Shown here in pieces: positions 1 through 6,052 of a DNA stretch of 9,182 bases. The notes under the pieces were generated by a model. It saw only the letters and a list, made by a program, of their open reading frames with translations. It was not told where the DNA came from and made no database searches. The stretch comes from JBBPYR01 sp038199755. Its GTDB lineage: Bacteria > Chloroflexota > Ktedonobacteria > Ktedonobacterales > Ktedonobacteraceae. Both the position numbers and the translations under genes were made by a program. The first letter of the stretch is position 1. Every line of letters starts with the position of its first letter. The stretch lies in NCBI GenBank assembly GCA_038199755.1, contig JBBPYR010000147.1:1-9182 (forward strand), written 5' to 3'.

Positions 1-30
1 CGGCCAGACAACGCTCGCGTTGTCTGGCCG
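1..30 (-). terminator. Strong hairpin, probable terminator of the murJ operon
   Basis: The arms CGGCCAGACAACG (1-13) and CGTTGTCTGGCCG (18-30) pair perfectly over 13 bp around a CTCG tetraloop. The hairpin starts 31 bases after the murJ stop codon when read on the minus strand, which is where a factor-independent terminator of that operon would sit. The T-tract expected after it would lie left of base 1, outside the window, so the call is not confirmed. On the plus strand no T-run follows (TCGCAATGTA). A terminator shared with a convergent gene to the left, or an intergenic inverted repeat, remains possible. Confidence 0.55.
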
Positions 31-61
31 TCGCAATGTATACAAGGGCACTGCAAACCTT

Positions 62-1816
62 TTATTTTCGTCCTAGCTTTGCTAGGATGGCACCCTTTAA
101 CAGACCGATCTCTTCTACTTTCAGAGCTAGCACGAGGCCGAGGTATGCAAGCACCGCGAGACCACCGGCGAGGATTACTGTGATAAATTGCCCAACGAGG
201 GTGTTGGTGGACAGGAAACTGATCTGTGTCGCCGCCAACCCGTATTGCACGGCCCAGGCAACCACGACTAAGGCAACCGTTGCAAGCAAAATTTTCAGCA
301 CAGCCGGAATCATCTGACGTACATGGATCGAGCCTATCGCCATGCGTAACAACACTAGCAGAATAAGCGCATGCAAGGAATTTTGCACCGTATTGGCAAA
401 GGCCAGGGCTGCCACGCCAAGCATTTGTGAAAATGGCACGGCCACCACAAGATAGCCGAGAATACTCACAAAGCCGACCATGACAGGCGTAATCGTGTTC
501 TTACGGGCATAAAAGGCCGCAATCAAGAGTTGATCCATCGCCACAAAGGGCAACTGATAGGCATAGTTTTGCAAGGCCGTAGCGGTCAAGAGCGCATCCT
601 GATTGGTATATTTGTGATGCTCAAAGATCAGCTTCACAATCGGCACCTTCAAGACGATCAAGCCAGCGGCAGCGGGAATCATCAGTAGCAAGCCCAAGCG
701 AAAACCGAGCAGCAACATCTCTTTGAAACGCTCACTATCCCCCTCGCGTACATAGGTGGCGAGTGAGGGCAACACCGCGAACGAGAGAGCCGCCGCCACC
801 AAGCCAATCGGGAATTGCACGAGCGTGGTGGCAAATTTCAACGCGGCAGTATTTGCGGCACTATCACCAGGCGTAAGTGAGGCAAGGTGTTGATCGAAGA
901 AGACCATGCCCATTGTCACCAGAAAACTCACGGAGACTGGGGCATACAACCTGAGAATGCGGCGTAGCGCAGGATGATTGAGATCAAGCACAGGCATATA
1001 CCACAGGTGCTGCTTGCGTATGCCTGGCAGCAGCAAAGCCAGCTCACCAAGCGCACCGAGCAGCACACCAAAGGCCAGTCCCAGATGCCCTTGATAGCGT
1101 TCACCGACAATACTACCTACGAGCGCACCAAAGATGATCCCAACGTGATAAGAAACGGTGGCAAAAGCGGGCCAGCCAAACTCTTTCAGCGCATAGAGGG
1201 CGGCCAGCAAGACAGCAAAGGGACCTAACGCGATCAATGAGAAGAAAATAATGCGGGCGAATTGCAACGTCAGGTCTCGCTCCGCCTGTGTGGGAAAGCC
1301 GCCCACCAGAAAACCGACTAGATAGGGTGAAAAGAGCGCAAACAGTGCCGCCACCACTAGCATGATCAGAATGACAAGATTGACAACAGTATAGACCAGA
1401 CGGCGCAACTCGTCACGCTTCTCCGGTGCCGCGTAATCATTAAAGGTGGGAATGAGTGCCCCTGGCACGGAGCCATTGACGAGGAAATCATAGAAGGTTT
1501 GCGCGGGCAAGAGAGCCGCGGTAAAGGGACCAGCCACCGCACTACCAGTAGCGGCCACCACAATTTGACGCACCATGCCCATCACACTGCTACCAAGATT
1601 GCCAAGCATGACCAGCGACGCAGATTTGACCACCTGACGCCGCTCGCTCGGTGCTGACGGTATTTCTGGTGTGTTTGATATGTCGGGTGCGTCAGCGAGC
1701 GGGGGCGCAATGAATTGAGCCCCTACGGAGGGGGCAGTGCCCGGTGGTGGGATGGTTGTTATTTCGTCATTCGGTTCAGATGATATTGGTTCATTTTTTA
1801 AAGAATCTTTTGCCAT
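62..1816 (-). CDS. murJ: MurJ/MviN-family lipid flippase, divergent, with N-terminal tail
   Basis: A 584-residue polytopic membrane protein of the MOP superfamily. MurJ proteins flip lipid-linked glycan precursors, classically lipid II, across the cytoplasmic membrane. About 60 hydrophilic residues rich in Pro, Ser and acidic residues precede the first helix. Hydrophobic segments then run from about 66 to 568, consistent with some 14 helices. Family-like stretches include SSVMGMVRQ (76-84), NGSVPGALIPTF (114-125) and LVQFPIGLVAAALSFAVLPS (332-351). Aligned by eye to E. coli MurJ, only the Arg24 equivalent (R83) remains. Arg18 maps to S77, Asp39 to G96/P97, Arg52 to about F108 and Arg270 to T331. 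The cargo may therefore differ from lipid II. The ATG follows an AGAGAG ribosome site 8 bases away (1825-1830) that overlaps the stop of the upstream adenylyltransferase gene, so it is probably the last gene of the envelope operon. The family call is firm; the substrate is not. Confidence 0.88.
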   Translation of the reverse strand: MAKDSLKNEPISSEPNDEITTIPPPGTAPSVGAQFIAPPLADAPDISNTPEIPSAPSERRQVVKSASLVMLGNLGSSVMGMVRQIVVAATGSAVAGPFTAALLPAQTFYDFLVNGSVPGALIPTFNDYAAPEKRDELRRLVYTVVNLVILIMLVVAALFALFSPYLVGFLVGGFPTQAERDLTLQFARIIFFSLIALGPFAVLLAALYALKEFGWPAFATVSYHVGIIFGALVGSIVGERYQGHLGLAFGVLLGALGELALLLPGIRKQHLWYMPVLDLNHPALRRILRLYAPVSVSFLVTMGMVFFDQHLASLTPGDSAANTAALKFATTLVQFPIGLVAAALSFAVLPSLATYVREGDSERFKEMLLLGFRLGLLLMIPAAAGLIVLKVPIVKLIFEHHKYTNQDALLTATALQNYAYQLPFVAMDQLLIAAFYARKNTITPVMVGFVSILGYLVVAVPFSQMLGVAALAFANTVQNSLHALILLVLLRMAIGSIHVRQMIPAVLKILLATVALVVVAWAVQYGLAATQISFLSTNTLVGQFITVILAGGLAVLAYLGLVLALKVEEIGLLKGAILAKLGRK

Positions 1817-1828
1817 ATATAGTTCTCT

Positions 1829-2368
1829 CTATGGTAAAGCTTTGACCTTAGCGATCAATTCGCTTGTTGAATGATGGGGTAAATAGGAAATCAGGCGCAC
1901 TTGACCACCATATGCCTGCACAACAGCGGCCTCTGGCAAACGGCTGAAATCGGGTGTCGTCTCCTGTCCGCTCTGCGTGTTCGCGTAGTCGCCGCCCTTG
2001 ACATAGATCGCAGGCTGCAACAGTTCCACTAACGCATTCGCCGTCGGCTCGGAGAAGATCGTAATATAATCAAGCGCGGTAAGCGCGGCGAGAATTTCTG
2101 CACGTTCCAGTTCTGGCACGAGTGGTCGCCCAGGCCCTTTAAGATGCCGTGTGCTCTCGTCGCTATTGAGTCCGAGCACCAGAAAGTCGCCCAGGCTACG
2201 CGCATCTTGCAGATAGCGCACATGGCCAAGATGCAGAAGATCAAAGCAGCCATTGGTGAAAACCGCCCGCTCGCCTGCCGCCTGTCTGCGCTGCACCACG
2301 GCAAACAAATCTTCCGGTGTACATATTTTTTGCCGTGTATCTAGTAACGTATATCTTGTATTTTTCAT
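1829..2368 (-). CDS. rfaE2: D-glycero-beta-D-manno-heptose 1-phosphate adenylyltransferase (RfaE2/HldE C-terminal type)
   Basis: This 179-residue protein matches the stand-alone adenylyltransferase half of HldE. That enzyme transfers AMP from ATP to heptose 1-phosphate to make ADP-heptose in the cytosol. The nucleotidyltransferase signature TNGCFDLLHLGHVRYL lies at 38-53, with the HxGH motif at H46-H49. Further family landmarks are NSDEST (68-73), LKGPGRPLVPELERAEILAAL (core 77-95), VKGGDY (123-128) and the closing HHSTSELI (165-172). The ATG (2366-2368) overlaps the TGA of the upstream kinase gene as ATGA, and no good Shine-Dalgarno precedes it, so translation is probably coupled. About 30 residues precede the signature, including an N-terminal stretch (MKNTRYTLLDTRQK) longer than the core fold needs. 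Related cytidylyltransferases such as TagD share the HxGH fold, but the RPLVPELERAE stretch and the adjacent kinase favour RfaE2. Confidence 0.87.
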   Translation of the reverse strand: MKNTRYTLLDTRQKICTPEDLFAVVQRRQAAGERAVFTNGCFDLLHLGHVRYLQDARSLGDFLVLGLNSDESTRHLKGPGRPLVPELERAEILAALTALDYITIFSEPTANALVELLQPAIYVKGGDYANTQSGQETTPDFSRLPEAAVVQAYGGQVRLISYLPHHSTSELIAKVKALP

Positions 2369-3402
2369 GATAAAACACTCATCAAATCTTGTGGGGTGTT
2401 GCTGGCACAGCCAAGACGCCGCACCACGAGGGCCGCAGCTGCATTTGCCAGATATGCCGCCTCTGCTTTTGTCGCGCCTGCCGTTAATGCTAACGTAAAG
2501 GTGGCTGCCACTGTATCACCTGCCCCATTAGTATCCACGATCTCGCTCGCATGCGGGATGCGATGTACAGGCAGGTGGAGGGGTGCTTGCCCCACTGCAA
2601 ACAGGCTCATGCCCTCACTACCACGTGTAATCAGGACACTCTGCGCGTGACTGCCATCGAGCAGGTGTTGGCCCGCCTCATCCAATTGCTCCGGCGTCGT
2701 AATCGTCGTCTTCAACGTAAGCTCAGCTTCAGGTTGATTGGGCGTCAGCGCGGTCACACCCTGAAAGCGAAAAAGGGAGTCGTGCGAGTCTACCACAATG
2801 ATCTTGTTCAGTTGCTGTGCCAGTGGAATGCAGGTTTCAATAATGTCGGGGCTCATCACACCATTCTCATAGTCTGACAGCACAATCGCGTCCATCGAGG
2901 GCAGTACATGCCGAATATAGGCTATAATCTGCTGCTTATAGGGTTCGCCGATATCCGAGGTATCCACGCGATCGATACGCACGATATGCTGTTGCACGAT
3001 CTGCGGACTGCCCGCCATAATGCGCGTCTTCGTAGAGGTGGGGCGGGTCGCGTCCGTCACCAATCCTTCTTGCTGCATGCCTAGCTCACGAATTGCCGTC
3101 CGCAGCCGCTGACCGGGCTGGTCATCTCCCACCACGCCGGTCAGGAACACCTCGGCCCCAAGCGAGCGCACATTGACACCAACATTGGTGGCTCCCCCCG
3201 GCACGATGCGTTCCTCGTCCAGTTCGAGAATGAGCACGGGGGCCTCACGCGAGATGCGCGTTGGGCGTCCTATTAAGTACTCGTCTGCCACCATATCGCC
3301 GATGACTAGCACACGCTTGCGCTGAAAGGCAGCGATCAATGCCCGTAAACGTTGGTGCGTGAGCGGCTCAAAGCGTGTATGCCTTCCCTGCTCATGTGTC
3401 AT
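2365..3402 (-). CDS. rfaE1: PfkB-family sugar kinase, RfaE1/HldA type (heptose 7-phosphate kinase)
   Basis: With the start at 3402 this is a 345-residue ribokinase/PfkB kinase. The predicted role is ATP-dependent phosphorylation at C1 of D-glycero-D-manno-heptose 7-phosphate, the step before the adenylyltransferase encoded next to it. PfkB signature 1 is the GGATNVGVNVRSLGAE stretch (69-84). Signature 2 is DTNGAGDTVAATF (290-302), with D296 the expected catalytic base. SDYENGVMSP (176-185) and LTPNQPEAE (219-227) resemble RfaE1. One family stretch differs: DSHDSLFRFQG (205-215) stands where RfaE enzymes usually have a DPKG-x-DF-x-RYRG-like sequence, so another phosphosugar is possible. The reading frame is open upstream to an ATG at 3480, but the ATG at 3402 is preferred because it overlaps the glycosyltransferase TGA as ATGA, follows AAAGGA, and avoids an 82-base overlap. 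The 3' end overlaps the adenylyltransferase gene by 4 bases. Confidence 0.84.
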   Translation of the reverse strand: MTHEQGRHTRFEPLTHQRLRALIAAFQRKRVLVIGDMVADEYLIGRPTRISREAPVLILELDEERIVPGGATNVGVNVRSLGAEVFLTGVVGDDQPGQRLRTAIRELGMQQEGLVTDATRPTSTKTRIMAGSPQIVQQHIVRIDRVDTSDIGEPYKQQIIAYIRHVLPSMDAIVLSDYENGVMSPDIIETCIPLAQQLNKIIVVDSHDSLFRFQGVTALTPNQPEAELTLKTTITTPEQLDEAGQHLLDGSHAQSVLITRGSEGMSLFAVGQAPLHLPVHRIPHASEIVDTNGAGDTVAATFTLALTAGATKAEAAYLANAAAALVVRRLGCASNTPQDLMSVLS

Positions 3403-4214
3403 ACCGCGCCACGTCCTTTCCCTGTTAGCACTACCTGAATGGCAAAGCGCGGCAAGACCAACATCCGCCGCCAACGCCACGGCTCACGATAGAGGCGAAA
3501 CAACCACTCCAAGCCAACACGCTGCATGAGCTTTGGTGCGCGTAGTTGCCGCCCCGAAATAAAATCATAGGCACCGCCCACACCCATCGCAACCGCCGCC
3601 GCCAAACGCCCTCTGTTACGATAAATCCACAAGTCTTGAGCTGGTGCGCCATAGGCCACACACACAATATCAGCGTGTGCGGCGGCGATGCGCTCAAGAA
3701 TCGCCTCTTCTTCCGCAGGCGCGGGCGAACCTGCATAGCAGCCCGCAATCTGTAGCGATGGAGACAGTGCTTGCAGGCGGTGCGCGGCCTCTTCCGCGAC
3801 TCCGGGGGCGGCACCCAACAGGTACAGCCGATACCCCTTGAGGGCGCAGCGTTGCGCCAGTGCTTGCAGCGTATCGGTACCCGTTACCCGTTCGGGTGTT
3901 GGCGTGTGCAGGTAGCGCATAGCCCACACAATCCCAATGCCATCAGGTGTCACCAATGCCGCATCATGAATGCATTGGCGAAAGAGGGCGTTCTGCTGGG
4001 CGGCCATCACAAACTCAGGATTTACCGTAATCACTTGTTGGCAGGGCAGCGCAGTGTCGTCAGTGTCGCTGCTTTCGCTAGCTCGCCGTTGCTCCACCAG
4101 CGCACCGATAGCATCCAAAACTTGCGCCTGTGAGAGGCGATCAACCCGTATCCCCAGCACAGATGCGGGTGGCTCGTTATAAGACATTGTATGTTCAGAC
4201 ATAGTTATTGACAT
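3399..4214 (-). CDS. WecG/TagA/CpsF family glycosyltransferase (GT26)
   Basis: From the preferred start at 4214 this is 271 residues. The family transfers N-acetylmannosamine or related sugars to polyprenyl-diphosphate-linked GlcNAc at the inner membrane face, for teichoic acid linkers, enterobacterial common antigen or capsule. Visible landmarks are VNPEFVMAAQ (64-73), TPDGIGIVWA (89-98) with the proposed catalytic Asp at D91, YLLGAAPGVAEEAAHRL (131-147), GVGGAYDFISGRQLRAPKLM (211-230) and GLEWLFRLYREPWRW (234-248). The family's PKQE-like motif appears as PAQD (191-194). The cationic, aromatic C-terminus (about 244-263) is typical of the membrane-docking tail. An ATG at 4253 is in frame but lies in a hairpin arm with no ribosome site. 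The ATG at 4214 has AGGTGA 7 bases upstream and is chosen. It is followed by the kinase gene through an ATGA overlap. The sugar donor cannot be read from sequence. Confidence 0.85.
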   Translation of the reverse strand: MSITMSEHTMSYNEPPASVLGIRVDRLSQAQVLDAIGALVEQRRASESSDTDDTALPCQQVITVNPEFVMAAQQNALFRQCIHDAALVTPDGIGIVWAMRYLHTPTPERVTGTDTLQALAQRCALKGYRLYLLGAAPGVAEEAAHRLQALSPSLQIAGCYAGSPAPAEEEAILERIAAAHADIVCVAYGAPAQDLWIYRNRGRLAAAVAMGVGGAYDFISGRQLRAPKLMQRVGLEWLFRLYREPWRWRRMLVLPRFAIQVVLTGKGRGAV

Positions 4215-4221
4215 CAAAAAA

Positions 4222-4227
4222 TCACCT
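4222..4227 (-). promoter_or_regulatory. Ribosome binding site that fixes the glycosyltransferase start
   Basis: AGGTGA on the minus strand lies 7 bases before the ATG at 4214-4212, separated by a TTTTTTG spacer. The longer in-frame ATG at 4253 has nothing comparable upstream, so this site decides the start. Confidence 0.7.
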
Positions 4228-4234
4228 ATAGTAG

Positions 4235-4255
4235 GGATGCCCCTTGTGGGCATCC
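4235..4255 (-). promoter_or_regulatory. Hairpin in the leader of the glycosyltransferase gene
   Basis: GGATGCCC (4235-4242) and GGGCATCC (4248-4255) form a perfect 8-bp stem with a 5-base loop. Read on the minus strand it lies between the DUF503 stop and the glycosyltransferase start, ending 7 bases before the AGGTGA ribosome site. A TTTTTT run occurs about 13 bases after the stem, too far for a classic terminator. It could reduce readthrough from the DUF503 gene, stabilise a processed 5' end, or affect initiation. The structure is seen directly; its role is inference. Confidence 0.45.
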
Positions 4256-4306
4256 GGCAACCATGAAGGTGCGAGCTTTCCTACAAAGAACATCGCCCCG
4301 AAGAAA

Positions 4307-4597
4307 TTACCAATGAATAAGTTCAGATGTACTTTCAGAGACCACAACATCTGGGCGTGTCTCTTCAATATAGCGTTGCACGTGTGCTAAGATCTCCTCG
4401 GCGTGCTGACTACTATTACTGACACAACTCACGCCAATCTTCGCGATTTGCCATAAGTCCTGATCGTCAACCTCGGCAATCGCGACCTCAAACTTATTAC
4501 GCACACGTGCCAGCACCGATTTTACGATCTGCCGCTTCTCTTTTAGGGTGTGACAATCCGGCAGATGCAATGTAATCTCGCAGACGCCTACAATCAT
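4307..4597 (-). CDS. DUF503 family protein (YlxP-like)
   Basis: A complete 96-residue small cytosolic protein of the DUF503/YlxP family. Its near-canonical core is HTLKEKRQIVKSVLARVRNK (16-35), followed by VAIAEVDDQDLWQIAKIGV (38-56) and a helix beginning HAEEIL (65-70). The family often sits with nusA-infB-rbfA and has been linked to ribosome maturation, but no biochemical activity can be claimed here. None of those partners is visible in this window; it stands alone, divergent from upp and 92 bases before the glycosyltransferase start. The ATG at 4597 is the natural family start. An extended -10 (TGC then TATACT) ends only 7 bases before it, so the mRNA may begin almost at the start codon. 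Whether it is cotranscribed with the glycosyltransferase is unclear because a hairpin separates them. Confidence 0.88.
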   Translation of the reverse strand: MIVGVCEITLHLPDCHTLKEKRQIVKSVLARVRNKFEVAIAEVDDQDLWQIAKIGVSCVSNSSQHAEEILAHVQRYIEETRPDVVVSESTSELIHW

Positions 4598-4604
4598 GGT
4601 GCCT

Positions 4605-4613
4605 AGTATAGCA
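4605..4613 (-). promoter_or_regulatory. Extended -10 promoter candidate for the DUF503 gene
   Basis: On the minus strand this reads TGCTATACT, an extended -10 (TGn plus TATACT, five of six bases matching TATAAT). No convincing -35 lies 16-18 bases upstream; TTGTAA is 20 bases away. The predicted start of transcription falls at about 4598-4597, on or next to the ATG. Confidence 0.45.
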
Positions 4614-4646
4614 CACTCTTCCCCTCTCTGTTACAATCTCTTACGA

Positions 4647-4655
4647 TGGTATAGA
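4647..4655 (+). promoter_or_regulatory. Extended -10 promoter candidate for upp
   Basis: TGG followed by TATAGA is an extended -10 facing upp. The best upstream hexamer at 16-base spacing is CTGTTA (4628-4633), a weak -35. Transcription would start near 4662, giving a leader of roughly 57 bases. It faces away from the DUF503 promoter candidate within the same 121-base gap. Confidence 0.4.
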
Positions 4656-4706
4656 ACAAAAAAGGACTAAACATATTTTCACTATGCGATGCGTGGACGA
4701 CGCGCC

Positions 4707-4713
4707 AAAGGAG
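4707..4713 (+). promoter_or_regulatory. Ribosome binding site that fixes the upp start
   Basis: AAAGGAG lies 5 bases before the ATG at 4719. It makes this start far more likely than the in-frame ATG at 4689, which lacks a ribosome site. Confidence 0.8.
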
Positions 4714-4718
4714 CACAT

Positions 4719-5426
4719 ATGATCGAAACAGACGCGAACCAGCCCAGAAAGCTGCCAATGCAAGGGGTGGCCCAACCAACACGAGAAGAAATGTTACACC
4801 TGCCCAATTTTCATTTATCGATGCATCCGGTAATGGCCCACAAAGTCACCGCCTTGCGTGACAAGAAGACCAGCACACCGGAGTTTTACCGTCTCGTCAA
4901 AGAGATCGGTGCCTTGCTTGCCTATGAAGCGACCGCGAATCTGGCCCTTGAAGACCACGAGATCGAGACGCCACTCACTGCGATGCAAGGCAAACGTCTC
5001 GCCGGTGGCATTGGCATCACGCCCATCCTGCGGGCTGGTCTTGGGCTGGCTGAGGGCTTTCGCGAAGTCATCCCCGATGCCCAAATCTGGCACCTGGGAC
5101 TGCGCCGCGACGAACGCACGCTGCAAGCAATGGAATACTACAACCAGTTGCCGCACCGCGTTGATCTCCAGGTCTGCTACGCCGTAGACCCCATGCTCGC
5201 AACTGGCGGCTCCGCCATCGACGCCATCAATATCTTAAAGAGGCGCGGCATCGCTCGTCTCTCGTATGTGGGCATTATCGCTGCCCCCTACGGTGTGCAG
5301 AAACTGGCACAAGCGCATCCTGACATCGATATTTATGTTGCCGCCCTCGATGAGAAGCTCAACGACATCGGTTACATTGTTCCCGGCCTCGGCGATGCCG
5401 GAGACCGTCAATTTGGCACATTATAA
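4719..5426 (+). CDS. upp: Uracil phosphoribosyltransferase
   Basis: Upp converts uracil and PRPP to UMP in cytosolic pyrimidine salvage. From the 4719 start it is 235 residues, about 25 more than the usual 208-210; the extra lies before SMHPVMAHKVTALRDKKT (34-51), which matches the normal family N-terminus. Other landmarks are LLAYEAT (66-72), TPILRAGLGLAEG (101-113), the PRPP-binding loop VDPMLATGGSA (156-166) and the uracil-site C-terminus YIVPGLGDAGDRQFGT (219-234). All key motifs are intact. An ATG at 4689 is in frame, but the AAAGGAG at 4707-4713 supports 4719. The gene is divergent from the DUF503 gene and appears to be a single-gene unit, with an extended -10 upstream and a strong hairpin terminator directly after its stop. 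Confidence 0.95.
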   Translation: MIETDANQPRKLPMQGVAQPTREEMLHLPNFHLSMHPVMAHKVTALRDKKTSTPEFYRLVKEIGALLAYEATANLALEDHEIETPLTAMQGKRLAGGIGITPILRAGLGLAEGFREVIPDAQIWHLGLRRDERTLQAMEYYNQLPHRVDLQVCYAVDPMLATGGSAIDAINILKRRGIARLSYVGIIAAPYGVQKLAQAHPDIDIYVAALDEKLNDIGYIVPGLGDAGDRQFGTL

Positions 5427-5432
5427 TCCAAT

Positions 5433-5496
5433 TTTCCGTAGGCGAAACCCTTTGGAATACCCCAAAGGGTCGCCCATTCCCTACGGAAATTTATTT
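5433..5496 (+). terminator. Two-tier factor-independent terminator after upp
   Basis: An outer 10-bp stem (TTTCCGTAGG 5433-5442 with CCTACGGAAA 5480-5489) encloses an inner 9-bp stem (ACCCTTTGG 5447-5455 with CCAAAGGGT 5462-5470). In an alternative fold, GGCG (5441-5444) pairs with CGCC (5471-5474) and extends the inner stem across an AA bulge. A T-rich tail (TTTATTT) follows at once. It starts 6 bases after the upp stop. Size and nesting exceed a minimal terminator. Confidence 0.75.
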
Positions 5497-5532
5497 GTCA
5501 TCTCCCTACCGCCTATCTAGGAGAGGCTATCT

Positions 5533-6018
5533 ATGTCATCAGCATTTTCTGACTCACCAGAGCCACGTGAACAAGAGCCGCAGATACCAGCAGCAGCACT
5601 ACCAGAGGATGTACCTGTAGCAGAGGCAGAAACAGCCAGTGAGGGCAGCGAGGAACTAGATATCTCACCCACCCCAACACTACCTTCACCTGAAGAATTG
5701 TTGCCGCCCGAGGCGCAAGGTGAGGCCAACGGTGGCCCGCTGGGATGCTGTCTGGGCATTGTCGTGGGCTTGCTCCTCACCGCGCTACTTACCACTGGCC
5801 TCTCGCTGGCATTAGCCAATGGTGGCACGCTGAGCTTTGCCACCATCCCCGTACTCTTCATCGGCACCGTGCTTGGCGGCTATCTTGGCTGGCGCATTGG
5901 GAAGCGTGTCTACAAAGAATATGAATTGTCACCACGGCAAAAAAGGAAATTAGCGCAGCAGCAACGTCGACTCGAAGAGATGGAACGCAAAAGAAAACGT
6001 CAATCTTCTACCATGTAA
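5533..6018 (+). CDS. Hypothetical two-helix membrane protein
   Basis: I do not recognise this 161-residue protein. It has three zones. Residues 1-68 are acidic and rich in Pro, Glu, Ala and Ser, and look disordered. Residues 70-94 (GCCLGIVVGLLLTALLTTGL and on) and 101-121 form two hydrophobic helices joined by a short NGGT turn; the second ends in GGYLGWRIGKR, with glycine spacing suited to tight helix packing. Residues 122-156 are strongly basic and could form a short coiled coil (KLAQQQRRLEEMERKRKRQ). By the positive-inside rule both tails should be cytoplasmic. The ATG follows AGGAGAGG (5519-5526) at 6 bases. It lies just past the upp terminator with no clear promoter of its own, so it may depend on readthrough. 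The M55 peptidase gene follows 46 bases later. Function is unknown. Confidence 0.8.
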   Translation: MSSAFSDSPEPREQEPQIPAAALPEDVPVAEAETASEGSEELDISPTPTLPSPEELLPPEAQGEANGGPLGCCLGIVVGLLLTALLTTGLSLALANGGTLSFATIPVLFIGTVLGGYLGWRIGKRVYKEYELSPRQKRKLAQQQRRLEEMERKRKRQSSTM

Positions 6019-6052
6019 TAATTCCCTTTATGCGAAATACATATCAAATGAA

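Noticed and set aside
3402..3480. Upstream ATG at 3480 for the kinase gene
   Set aside because: It would overlap the glycosyltransferase gene by 82 bases and add a non-family segment; the ATGA overlap at 3399-3402 is the better start.
4215..4253. Upstream ATG at 4253 for the glycosyltransferase gene
   Set aside because: It sits inside a hairpin arm, has no ribosome site, and the ATG at 4214 has AGGTGA at 7 bases.
4689..4718. Upstream ATG at 4689 for upp
   Set aside because: No ribosome site before it, whereas AAAGGAG precedes 4719; the added residues are not family-like.
5433..5496. Nested inverted repeat as a MITE or transposon end
   Set aside because: No target duplication or transposase is visible, and the position right after upp with a T-rich tail fits a terminator better.
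5517..5867. Ser/Gly-rich minus-strand frame opposite the two-helix membrane protein gene
   Set aside because: Its composition is the complement of a Pro/Glu/Ala-rich coding region. The plus-strand frame has a strong ribosome site and membrane helices.
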